DNA of 58,951 nucleotides from Hondaea fermentalgiana (taxonomy: Eukaryota; Sar; Bigyra; Thraustochytrida; Thraustochytriidae), in contig NPFB01000095.1 in the NCBI GenBank assembly GCA_014084085.1, forward strand, positions 85,677 to 144,627, written 5' to 3'. Of the stretch, positions 37,692 to 47,300 are shown piece after piece (position 1 is the first letter of the stretch; each line of letters opens with the position of its first letter). Position numbers and translations under genes: made by a program. The notes beneath the pieces were generated by a model. The model ran no database searches, was not told the DNA's origin, and was given only the letters and a program-made list of their open reading frames with translations.

Positions 37692-38499
37692 ACTCTAGTA
37701 TAGGCTCGCGTGCGCGCGCACGGGTTCTTTGTAATCTTTTCCTTGTCAAGCACCTCCACCCTTTTTCCTCCGCCTGCTATTGCTGTTGCTACTGCTGTTG
37801 CTGCTGCACACCATCCTTGCCTTGTCTCAACTTGCCCTGCTCTTCTACTAACTAACTGCTAGACCCAAGCCTGGGCGCGTGCTCGGTCACCTGTTAGTGT
37901 TGTCGAGAGGAAAAAGGGTTGCGCAGTTCCTAACCTACCCCTCTTCAGCGTCAGATTTCCAGCATGGCAAAGGCATTTAGGGGGGCAGAGTGCACAGCAC
38001 CCGAGCTCGCGCGCGTGAAACGGTTATGCAATTTTCGATGATCGAAAGGACTCGAGCAGCAGTGGCAGCAGGCCCACTCGAGCGAGCGAGCGAGCGAGCG
38101 AGCATCCATTCTCCAATCGCTGGGAACAAACGTGACCTTGATCATCGTCTGGTCCGCGTGCACGTCGCGTGGCCGACATACTTGAGCTCTCGACGCTCGC
38201 GTCAGTGTGGCCGCTCGCCTCAAGGCCATTCGTCGACACGACGAGCGCTCGTCGCGGGCAGTGGCGACCTCGGCGACCTCGGTGTCCTCATTCGAACTCC
38301 TCTGTCCTTGACGGCGATAACGTCGAGGACCAGTCGAGGACCAGTCAGGACGGCCGACCACGGTGATACATCATTGCTCAAGGGCTTCGAAAAGCCACGG
38401 CGACATAGACTTGCCAAGGGGCTGCCAGAACTACGACGAGTCTGAACAGCACAAGGGCACCGTCAGGAGCTCGTGGACTGTACGCATAGCGAGCGAACA
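37692..38499. other. Intergenic region (808 bp) upstream of kinesin
   Basis: Begins with a pyrimidine-rich stretch and CTGTTGCTGCTG-like triplets (about 37780-37810); a GAGC tetramer run lies near 38078-38101. Short open frames on both strands lack domains; no gene called. Confidence 0.45.
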
Positions 38500-41328
38500 A
38501 TGTCATTGGCAGCGGAAGTCGACGACGTGGAGGGCGCTGCCACGATCGAAGAGGAGAACAAGAACTCGAGCCCAGTGCAGGCGAAGAAGCGCAAGAGCGA
38601 TGGCCAGTTGGCGCCCACGTCGGCAAGGAAAATTCTCAGCGAGGTGAATCGCGGCGGCAGCGGCCTGCAAGCTCCCGGATGGAGCAAGTCCGGAAACAAG
38701 CAGAGCAAAGAACGGAGACTTACGTGGAAAGCTTCCAACCTCAAGGCCATTGCCGACCGTCCTCAGCACACGCAGCAGGAAGAGCTCATCGAAGTCCCCA
38801 GCGAGAACATGGATACCATCGTCGCCCGCTGCTTTGGGTCCATGGACGAGCGTGAGCAGCAAAAGGCAGCTCTTCTCAAGCGCGTCAAGCCAGAGCAAAA
38901 GATTTTTGGCTATGCCAAAAAGTTCCTCGAAACCGAGACCAAGCGACTTGCCCAGGGTCTTCGCGACAGCTTCCAGACCACTGATCAACTCGTCGAAGCC
39001 TGCAAGTCCTATGAGCGCACCATGCTCAGCTCTTTGGAGTCTGCCAAGTTTCGTGTCGAGCAGCTTGCCCGAGCCGTCGACGAGAGCAAGCACAAGCTCG
39101 CCGCTGCAGAAAAGGAACTCAGCTCCGTGCGCAAGGACGAGTCTGCGCTTCGAGGCGAAGTCCAGGTTATTCGAAAGGAGCTCAAGGCAAGCACCGAGCG
39201 CGGGGACGAAGTCGCGGCGCACATGGGAAAACTTGAGGCTCGCAAGACCGAACTCGAGGCTCGCGTAACTCAGGCTGAGAATGCCCTGGCCCAAAAGGAG
39301 GCAGAGGCCAAGGAGCTCGCCAAGCGCATCGAAACCCACTCTGTTGAAATGGAACGCCTGCACAACGAGCATGCCGGCAAGGTGGCTGACCTTCGTGCCG
39401 AAAAGGAACGCATCGCGAATGAGTTGCCGGGACTTCGTGAGCGCATTGCCACCCTTGAGCGCGAGCGCGACGCCGCTGCCGCAGAGACCAAGGAAGCCAC
39501 GCAAAGGCTCCACCAGTCCGAGGCCGAGGCGCAGCGTCTCCAGGCATCATCGGTGGCGCTGCAAGCGCAAATTACCAACATGGAATCCCAGGTCAAGCAA
39601 AAGGATCTCCATCTTGACAAGACACTCGAGACCTTTCAGCAGAACCAGACCTTTTCGCAGGATCGTATCGCTTCCTTGAGCGAAGAGAAAGCCAAGCTCG
39701 AAGTTCGTGTTCATGATCTCGCAAACGCAAAGAGCGCTCTCGAGGTGGACAAAACACGTCTCGAAGGCTCGCTCAAGGAGGCCACCGATGCCAATGCAGT
39801 TCTCACAACCGCCAAGACCGATTTGCAGAACGAGCTTGCCAGCGTCAAGGACCAAGCCAGTGGCGCAGTTTCGGATCTTGAAAGGGCCAAGCGTGACGCC
39901 GCCTCCGCCACTGTACGCGCGGAAAAATGCGAGGCCGAGCTAAGCAAGCGCGCTACCGCTACCGCGAAAATGGAAGCGGCCGCTGAAGCGATGCGCACGC
40001 AGCTCGACGAGGCGCTCGCCAAGAACAACGCGCTTGAAAGCGAAATGGAAGTGCTTAAAAAGACATACAGCGAGCAAGGAATCTCCTCCGACGAGCGTCT
40101 CGAGCAACTCTGCGAGGTGTCCAAGGAGGCCGCCCTGCTCAAGCGTCAGGTTGGCGAATTCGAAAAGCTGCAAGCTCGTCTGCGCGAGACCGAAGCCGAG
40201 CTCAAGGACACGCAGAACAAGCTCTTCGAGTCGGACAAGACGCGCCGCCGCCTCCACAATGAGGTGCAAGCACTCAAGGGCAAAATTCGAGTTGTGGCAC
40301 GTGTTCGCCCCAGCGCCGTCGGCGAGGACAAGGAGGACGAACAGCAGCAATTACTCTGCGACGTGAATGGAACGACGCTCGCGGTGCAGACAGAGCGTGC
40401 TCAGACGTCAGGGACCCAGGTGCAGAGCCACAAATTTGAGTTTGATCGCGTGTTCGCACCGCAATCCGCTCAGGCTGACGTCTTCGAAGAGGTGAGCGAC
40501 TTTGTGCAGAGCGCCCTCGACGGCTTCAATGTTTGCCTCTTTAGCTACGGACAGACCGGTAGTGGCAAGACGTATACAATGACGGGCGACCACAACTCGC
40601 CCGAGTCACGGGGAATCATTCCTCGCGCCATTGATCAAATCATGTCGTACCAGACAGAACTTCGATCCAAGGGCTGGGAATACACGCTTGAGGCAACCTA
40701 TGTGGAAATTTACAACGAATCCATTCGCGACTTGCTCACGCGCTCGCCAGGCAAGACCGATTCGAAGCCGGAGATTCGCGACTCCAAAAAAGAAATCATT
40801 CTCACCAACGTTAATCGCGAGCCAATCGATTCCAAGGAACAGATTCACCAGGTTCTCGAGCTGGCGCAGCAAAACAGGTCCGTGGCCGCCACGGACTCGA
40901 ACATGCACTCCTCACGGAGCCACTCGGTGTTCACACTCTTTATTACAGGCGTCAACAAGGAGTTTAAGGCCCAGGTCACGGGGAGCTTGAGCATGTGCGA
41001 CTTGGCTGGAAGCGAGCGCATCGCCAAATCGAACGCCACTGGCGACCGACTCAAGGAGGCGCAGGCGATCAACAAATCGTTGAGTTCCCTGGCCAACGTC
41101 TTCTCTTCGCTCCAAAAGAAGACGGCTCATGTCCCGTACAGGAACTCCAAGCTCACGCACATGCTTCAGCCCTGCTTTGCTGGTGAGGGCAAGACGATGA
41201 TGATTGTTAACTTGTCTCCCGAGAGCGAGCATTCTAACGAGTCGCTCTGCTCGCTCCGGTTCGCTGGCGGTGTGCAAAAGACGGAGCTTGGTCGTGCCAA
41301 GAAGCAGATCTCATCCATGTCTTCCTAA
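38500..41328 (+). CDS. Kinesin-14 (C-terminal, minus-end-directed motor)
   Basis: 942 residues from the ATG at 38500 (MSLAAEVDD); the open frame begins slightly earlier at a GTG. The N-terminal ~120 residues are basic and disordered (probable second microtubule-binding tail). A long coiled coil covers ~125-590, allowing dimerisation. The kinesin-14 neck leads into the motor: RRRLHNEVQALKGKIRVVAR, motor from ~595. P-loop GQTGSGKT is at 684-691; switch I NMHSSRSH, switch II DLAGSER and YRNSKLT follow, with a short C-terminal end after RFAGGVQKTELG. Motor at the C-terminus plus this neck is diagnostic of kinesin-14 (Ncd/KAR3/HSET type), which slides and focuses spindle microtubules. Single exon; 3' end faces SepSecS 290 bp away. 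Confidence 0.95.
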   Translation: MSLAAEVDDVEGAATIEEENKNSSPVQAKKRKSDGQLAPTSARKILSEVNRGGSGLQAPGWSKSGNKQSKERRLTWKASNLKAIADRPQHTQQEELIEVPSENMDTIVARCFGSMDEREQQKAALLKRVKPEQKIFGYAKKFLETETKRLAQGLRDSFQTTDQLVEACKSYERTMLSSLESAKFRVEQLARAVDESKHKLAAAEKELSSVRKDESALRGEVQVIRKELKASTERGDEVAAHMGKLEARKTELEARVTQAENALAQKEAEAKELAKRIETHSVEMERLHNEHAGKVADLRAEKERIANELPGLRERIATLERERDAAAAETKEATQRLHQSEAEAQRLQASSVALQAQITNMESQVKQKDLHLDKTLETFQQNQTFSQDRIASLSEEKAKLEVRVHDLANAKSALEVDKTRLEGSLKEATDANAVLTTAKTDLQNELASVKDQASGAVSDLERAKRDAASATVRAEKCEAELSKRATATAKMEAAAEAMRTQLDEALAKNNALESEMEVLKKTYSEQGISSDERLEQLCEVSKEAALLKRQVGEFEKLQARLRETEAELKDTQNKLFESDKTRRRLHNEVQALKGKIRVVARVRPSAVGEDKEDEQQQLLCDVNGTTLAVQTERAQTSGTQVQSHKFEFDRVFAPQSAQADVFEEVSDFVQSALDGFNVCLFSYGQTGSGKTYTMTGDHNSPESRGIIPRAIDQIMSYQTELRSKGWEYTLEATYVEIYNESIRDLLTRSPGKTDSKPEIRDSKKEIILTNVNREPIDSKEQIHQVLELAQQNRSVAATDSNMHSSRSHSVFTLFITGVNKEFKAQVTGSLSMCDLAGSERIAKSNATGDRLKEAQAINKSLSSLANVFSSLQKKTAHVPYRNSKLTHMLQPCFAGEGKTMMIVNLSPESEHSNESLCSLRFAGGVQKTELGRAKKQISSMSS

Positions 41329-41618
41329 AAAAAGGTAAAGGAGGAGAACGCGAGCGAAAGAAAAAGATGTCTTTCGCTCTTGGCCGCGCAGTCACAAAAA
41401 CACATGGCGACGCTGTGAAGTGACCGCCTAGACAGTAAACCTGGATCGCCTCATCCTTGGTTCTAGCATGGACATGGTTCGAAGCGCAAAAATGTTGTAA
41501 TTGATTTGGATTGATTAACTGAGGTACTGCCCAAAACACAATGCAATTCTGCTGTGCTTTGTGAGTGCAGAACGTCTTGTTGGGTCGATGACGCGCAAAA
41601 ATATCTCATGTGCTAACC

Positions 41619-43079
41619 TCATGCCGCCTGGGCACGTTTGGCGCGCCGCTTTGCAAAGTCGGTGAACGTTTGATCTAATCTCTTGTTCAAAACTCCGAGA
41701 TCTTCAAGGCGGACTCCCATTGCACATGCTACCGTCACGTAGGCGTGCGGATACTCGTCAAAGCTTGCGCCATAATGGCCAAAGTCTATTGCAGCGACGG
41801 TTTTCGTCATGCCCGGCGCCACAACACGCGCCCCCGATACGCCTCGCGTAAAGAGCATGGAGCCAAACTCGGAAAGTGTGCGCCCGCTTGCCTCTGATCG
41901 GTCTCCTACGTCGACAATGCTATCGAGGGTCAGCGCAAAGGAGATTGTATTGCGTTTTTGCGTCACGAGAACGCGCTCGCTATGTTTGGCAGCAAGTTTC
42001 TCGAGCATCTCCTGAAACGGCCCCAGCATACTGATACGTTCCTTTCGAAGCGCCATGTAACCGTCCGAGCCCAGCGACACAAGCGTGAGAAAGACGTCGA
42101 GAATGGGAGACATGCTGGCGCGGCCTGCATACGACTTGCTAAGCGTGACCTCAATCCAACTTGCGTCCGGGCCAGTAATGATGCAGCCGCCCACGGGTAC
42201 CATGAGATTTTTGTCGGTGGACTGCACCACGGCGTCAACACGACCTACGCGACACGCCTCGTCGACATAGTGGCAACACTTTGAGCATTGAAGGCCGTAA
42301 GCGTTGTTAATGACATGTGCGACGCCGCGGGCAGCGCAAATGCGAGCAATGCCTTCAACATCATCTGGCACGCGCGGTGCGAAACAACTGGTTGTTGACA
42401 GAACGCCAAGCACATTTTCTGCCCCGTGCTCGTCGATGGCGCGCTCAATGGCTTCAAGGTCGGTGCAGACAACGTCGCCGTCCCTTTTGTTTGGAACAAC
42501 AATCGGCTCAAAGCCTGCTGTTTGGATGCACTTGAGGCAGGTTGCCTGGTCGATGCGAGGCCAGACGACGTAGCGAGGTGTCGCCCCATCCTCTTTCACG
42601 CGCTTGTGCCGTAAACACTGCAGAACCAGCGCAAGCCCCATGCCGGTCGCCATGGGCACCACGAGCACGCCACGAAGATGTCTCATGCCAAGAACACGCC
42701 GAACAAGGTCGCGCACGAGCTCCACGGTCAGCTTGTAGATGAGGGACGACCCTGCTGCCTTGGGCTGCACGGCCCCAACGTCGCCGGAGCGTCCGATGCC
42801 ATGGGCCAGGCCAAAATGGCGCCTCCGCACGAGGTCGCAGGCGACGCGTCCTTCACGTTCGCCGGCTCCAACATTGCCTACAAAGTTGTTGCTATCCAGA
42901 AGCGCTGTCTCGGCCAAGAACCACTCGAGGGTCTGCGCATCCCAGCCCTGCGCGGGCAGTTTACGGTGCTCGACGAGCTGCCGCGCCAGTTTCTGTCGCC
43001 GCCGAACGGCTTCGCTGCCTTGCGCCATGTACGAGTCGCCCACAAGGCGCGCCGCAAAGCGCACCGTGTCCTCGTCCAT
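41619..43079 (-). CDS. SEPSECS: SepSecS, O-phosphoseryl-tRNA(Sec) selenium transferase
   Basis: 486 residues from the ATG at 43079 (MDEDTVRFAARLVGDSYMAQ); the frame continues upstream without conservation. Highly conserved blocks: LDSNNFVGNVGAGEREGRVA, HGIGRSGDVGAVQPKAAGSS, VVPMATGMGLAL, WPRIDQATCLKCIQTAGFEP, LSTTSCFAPRVPDD, INNAYGLQCSKC, VQSTDKNLMVPVGG with the PLP Schiff-base lysine K290, then SYAGRASMSPILDVF and GSMLFTRGVSGARVV. The enzyme is a fold-type I PLP protein that converts phosphoseryl-tRNA(Sec) to selenocysteinyl-tRNA using selenophosphate, the last step of eukaryotic Sec synthesis. All landmarks are intact, so the organism should make selenoproteins. Divergent from the first ABCC gene. 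Confidence 0.96.
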   Translation of the reverse strand: MDEDTVRFAARLVGDSYMAQGSEAVRRRQKLARQLVEHRKLPAQGWDAQTLEWFLAETALLDSNNFVGNVGAGEREGRVACDLVRRRHFGLAHGIGRSGDVGAVQPKAAGSSLIYKLTVELVRDLVRRVLGMRHLRGVLVVPMATGMGLALVLQCLRHKRVKEDGATPRYVVWPRIDQATCLKCIQTAGFEPIVVPNKRDGDVVCTDLEAIERAIDEHGAENVLGVLSTTSCFAPRVPDDVEGIARICAARGVAHVINNAYGLQCSKCCHYVDEACRVGRVDAVVQSTDKNLMVPVGGCIITGPDASWIEVTLSKSYAGRASMSPILDVFLTLVSLGSDGYMALRKERISMLGPFQEMLEKLAAKHSERVLVTQKRNTISFALTLDSIVDVGDRSEASGRTLSEFGSMLFTRGVSGARVVAPGMTKTVAAIDFGHYGASFDEYPHAYVTVACAMGVRLEDLGVLNKRLDQTFTDFAKRRAKRAQAA

Positions 43080-43716
43080 GGTGAGTCCCGCGTCAGCGGC
43101 CGGCTGTGGCTTTCGCGCACAGCGGCCAGCTGTGACTTTCGCGCGGCTGTTTCGCACCTCGCCTTTCTCGCTCGCGCCCGCCGTGCCCACCGCCTCCGCC
43201 TTCCTTCGACGTCGACTTCGACTTTGAGTTGGCCTTGCTCGGGACCTTTGCTCGCCAAATTTTGGGCTTTGCTCGGGCCAGGCCTCGACTGTCGTCAAGC
43301 TTGAACGCCCAGTAACGCCGAGTGAACCAGCGCGTGCTTTGACGCGAACAACGACGGCCACGACGACCATGACCTCAACGAGACGCACTGCAAGAACAGC
43401 GCCTCTACGTTTATTGACCATGGCAAAGAACGCTTTTCGACGCTGCTGCCCGGGCCACAGTGTAGAAGTCGTCTTTGCAGCCTTCAGCTCATCTAGATTT
43501 GCGATTTTGATGCGAATGAAAAGGTAGCCTTGGAGTCAATCAAAGCGATTCAGAAAATCATCCAAACAGCCGTGCGGACTACAGCGGAAAGGACACGTTC
43601 TACCTGAGTAAGTGGTCCAAACAGTCGCCAGGGTCAAGTTGGGCGAAGAGCGCCTCGGGAAGCCGAAAATTCGGCAAGCAGGATCACAAAACAAGCAACC
43701 TATCGCGCTCCAGGTC

Positions 43717-43761
43717 CCAGGGGAAATCCCTTGCTAGCTGACCTCGGTGCATTTCCCCTGG
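43717..43761. other. Perfect 11-bp inverted repeat with 23-bp loop
   Basis: CCAGGGGAAAT at 43717-43727 and its exact reverse complement ATTTCCCCTGG at 43751-43761, followed by a near-palindromic TGGCCTAGGGCCA. Could be a binding palindrome or a hairpin; no function assigned. Confidence 0.6.
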
Positions 43762-43883
43762 CCTAGGGCCAGGCTCGCGACCGACGAGAACCTCGACGCC
43801 CAAAACGATCACAGGGCCTCCGCCGAATCTGACGCCCGGAGAACCCAAGCTTTTCACCACCACCATCGCCAACGAGCCACGGG

Positions 43884-43932
43884 CTGTCTGTTTGTCTGTC
43901 TGTCTGTCTGGCTGGCTGGCTGGCTGGCTGGC
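43884..43932. repeat. TCTG then GCTG tetranucleotide microsatellite
   Basis: About five TCTG units (one interruption) change directly into six GCTG units. Confidence 0.95.
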
Positions 43933-44262
43933 CCAAGATTCTGTCCATGCCAACAGGCTAGCCACCCGGCCCCAGAGCGTCCCAAGACCCCCGGTGTCCT
44001 GTGACGATCGGACAGGGACATTCGGGGCTTCCCGCCCAGCGCGTGCATCCGATCCGCGCGTCTCACCTCCCCGCCCTCGAGCGGCGCGGCCGTGCGTGCA
44101 TCGCGACGCGTCCTGTCGCAACGCAAGGCACCGCAGGGCCCCGCGAGGCCCCGCAAGGCGAGGCGAGGCGAGGCGCGCAATCTTTTTGCACGCGGCAGGG
44201 GCGCTCGCTCGCCGTGGACGGAGTGACCGCCGCGCACGCCGCGGCTGCGCCACGCCTTGTCG

Positions 44263-44311
44263 AGCAGCGAAAGCAGCGAAAGCAGCGAAAGCAGCGGCAG
44301 CAGCGAAAGCA
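44263..44311. repeat. AGCAGCGAA nonamer repeat in ABCC copy 1 leader
   Basis: Five near-perfect tandem units, in an open frame with the ABCC gene but upstream of its first ATG. Confidence 0.85.
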
Positions 44312-44385
44312 GAACTGCAACGCGAGCGAGCGGGCGGGCGAGGCGAGCGAGCGGCGAGCGAGCGGCAGCGCAGGCTCGCGGCGCG

Positions 44386-47300
44386 ATGGCGCTGGCGGGG
44401 GATGAAGGAGATGGCGGCGGCGGCGGCGGCCCGAAGTCGTTCAGGCTGGCGGCCGAGGAGGAGCAGCCCGGGGCGCCGGGCCTGGAGGAGCTCGAGGCAG
44501 GGCACGTGCGCGCGGAAGTGGCGCCGGAGGCGAAGATGACGTCTGCGGAGCTCGAGGCCGCGGACGAGGCCATGCTCGGCAACAGCATCGACTTTGGCGA
44601 GTGGGCAGACGCTCGCAAGTCCCGCGAGTTGGGCGCGAAACGGACACCCAAGGACACCAGCGTCTTCGGCAGGGCGTTTCTCACGTGGATGTACGGACTC
44701 GTGTTCAAGGGGTTCAGGAAGCCGCTACAAAAGGAGGATCTCCCCGGCCTGAATCCAGACTACCTTTCGTCCAAGCTGTACATGCAATTTCAAGAACATT
44801 TTAACGCGGACCCGACGGCAAAGCACGCGTTTCAACGCGCCCTGTTGCGCATTCCAAAGGTGCGCCACACACTCATCCTCGGAAGCATTCTCTCGGCCAC
44901 GCAAGGCGTCTTGGCCACGGTGGGGCGGCCTCTCATCCTCAAGATTATTGTGGAGGCCGTGGAGAACGACGTGAACACGGTCGACTCAATTATTCTCATC
45001 ATCAAATTTGCCGCAATCGTAGGCATCGAGGGATGGGCGGGTGTCCTTGGCCGGCAGCTTCTTGCAGAGGAGTTTGGAACCCAGTTCCAAATCTGTGCGA
45101 GCTCGGCCGTGTACAGCAAAATGCTTCGCGTCGACACGCAGCGTCAGTACGAGGATCAGGCGTCAGAGTCGAGTCTCATTGGCAACGACGTCGTTCGTGC
45201 TTACGAAAACCTCCGTATTGCGGCGCAGCTTCCCATGGCAGTGAGTAGTGTGATTGGCGGAGTTGTCGTCCTCATTCTTCTGATTGGCAAGAGCGCGCTT
45301 GTGGGCATCGGCATCATGCTGGCCATCTTGTGCCTCAATGTGCTCATGGGCAAGATCACGCACAGCATCGAGCAAAAGAACCTTCGCTTTGCAGATGAGC
45401 GCTTGTCCATCCTTACAGCCGTCGTCGAGGGCATTCGCGCCGTCAAGCTCTTTGGATGGGAAGAAAAGTATCGCAAGAAGATCAACGACATTCGCGACGA
45501 GGAGTGCACGCATATTCGCAACTACCGTCTGGCGCACGTGACCTCCATCGCGTCGGGGCGCGCGAGCCCGGTGCTCTCCGCCATGGCAACCCTTGTCTTT
45601 TATGCAATTGGGCGGGACTCTGTCGACCTGGCTGATGCGTATGCGGCTGTGAGCGTTTTCCAGGCCTTGCGATTGGGACTCATCTTTGTGCCATTGTGCA
45701 TGACTGCCTTCCTGGCTGTCGATGTGACGATCAAGCGACTCAATATTTACTTTCGGCGTCCGGATAAGGCAGACCGCGTCTTTCTCCCAATGCCCGAACC
45801 TGGTTCACAAGACCCCGTCGTTCAGGTCGAGCGATGCTCTCTCGGCTGGATTGCAGATGGCAAGGACGATAGCGCTGTACTTCGCGACGTTGCCTTCTCC
45901 GTGCAGCCGGGCGAGATCGTGGCCATCGTTGGCGGCGTCGGCGAGGGCAAGTCGACCTTGCTTGCGAGCGTCGCGCAGGCGATTGCGCCATTGTCGAGGT
46001 CAGAAGGTCGCGCCCCGATTCGCACGGTGCGTAGCGTGGGCTTTGCGCCGCAAAAGCCTTTTGTCGTGTGCGGCACACTCAAGCAAAACGTTCTCTTGGG
46101 AAGGCCCTTTGATCAGGTTCGCTTCGATCGGGCGCTCTTTGCCAGCGGCATGCATGCAGACATCGCCGCACTTCCGGGTGGAATCTATACCGAAGTGGGC
46201 GAACGAGGCACGACACTTTCAGGAGGCCAGCAGGCGCGCATGGCCGTCGCGCGCAGTCTGTACGCAGAGCCAACGCTACTATGCTTTGATGACATTCTCG
46301 CGGCCGTGGACGCCAAGATGTGCGCACACATGTTTGAGCACGCTATCCTCAAGCAGGTTCAAGAGCAAAATCGCGCGTGCGTCGTCGCGATGAACCAGCT
46401 CGCTTTGCTTCCTCGCGTGAGTCGCATCCTGTACATTTCGGAAGGCACCGTGTCAGCTTCAGGGACGTACAACGAGCTGCTGGAGTCGTGTCCAGCCTTT
46501 GCTGACTTCGTCGAGTGCACCAAGTTGCTGCAGGAGGAATCTGTGGAGGACACTGCTCTTGCGCAAGGCGGCAACGAGCCCGAGGAGTCGCCCGCGCGTT
46601 CAGCGTCCAATTCCCATGTCGAAGAGGCAAGCGAGGTGATCCGCGAGAGCAGCAAGCTGTACGATGGATTCGCAGCTCGTCTCGAAGACTCGCGGCTCAA
46701 TGATGACGAGGAAAGTCTCGTGTCCAAAACGGGGAAAAAGGGCACAATACTTGGCACCGAGCAGCTGACGCGGGGAAAAGTGAACAAGGACGTGTACTTT
46801 TCATACTTTAAGGCGATCGGGCCGTTTTTTATGCTCTTGTCCCTGACCATTTGTCTGTCAGGATACGTCATGATGGCGGTCAACGATTACTGGCTCACTC
46901 GCTGGGCCGAGGCGATGGAGGACCCGAACGAGACAAGAGGCAATGCCTTTTTTGCGGGCGTCTACGTCGCCCTGAGTCTCGGCTTTGGAAGCTTCATCAT
47001 GACGACGAGCTGGATGCTCTGCTTTGGCGGCGTGCGCGCTTCACGGACGCTGCACCACACGATGCTCCGGCGGCTCTTGCGCGCTCCGCTCGAGTGGTTC
47101 GAGGGAACTTCAACCGGCCGTATCATGTCTCGTTTCAGTGGCGATCTCTCCAAGGTGGACATGATGCTGAGTTTGATCGTGGATAACGCGACCCAGATCT
47201 TGGCGACCCTTTTGGTGCAGCTCGGCGTCATTTGCTATGCTGTACCCATTGCGGCCGTAGTCATTGTTGTCGTGGCCGTCCTCTTTTCCGTTGCGGTAGT

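Larger units (their letters stand above)
43080..44385. promoter_or_regulatory. Divergent region between SepSecS and ABCC copy 1
   Basis: 1,306 bp. Contains a perfect 11-bp inverted repeat (43717-43727 and 43751-43761), a TCTG/GCTG microsatellite (43884-43932), GGCGA pentamers near 44155-44178 and an AGCAGCGAA repeat (44263-44311). GC content rises sharply toward the ABCC start. Confidence 0.5.

Noticed and set aside
43717..43761. SECIS element
   Set aside because: Lacks the AUGA/AA/GA core and is not in a 3' UTR of a gene with an in-frame TGA.
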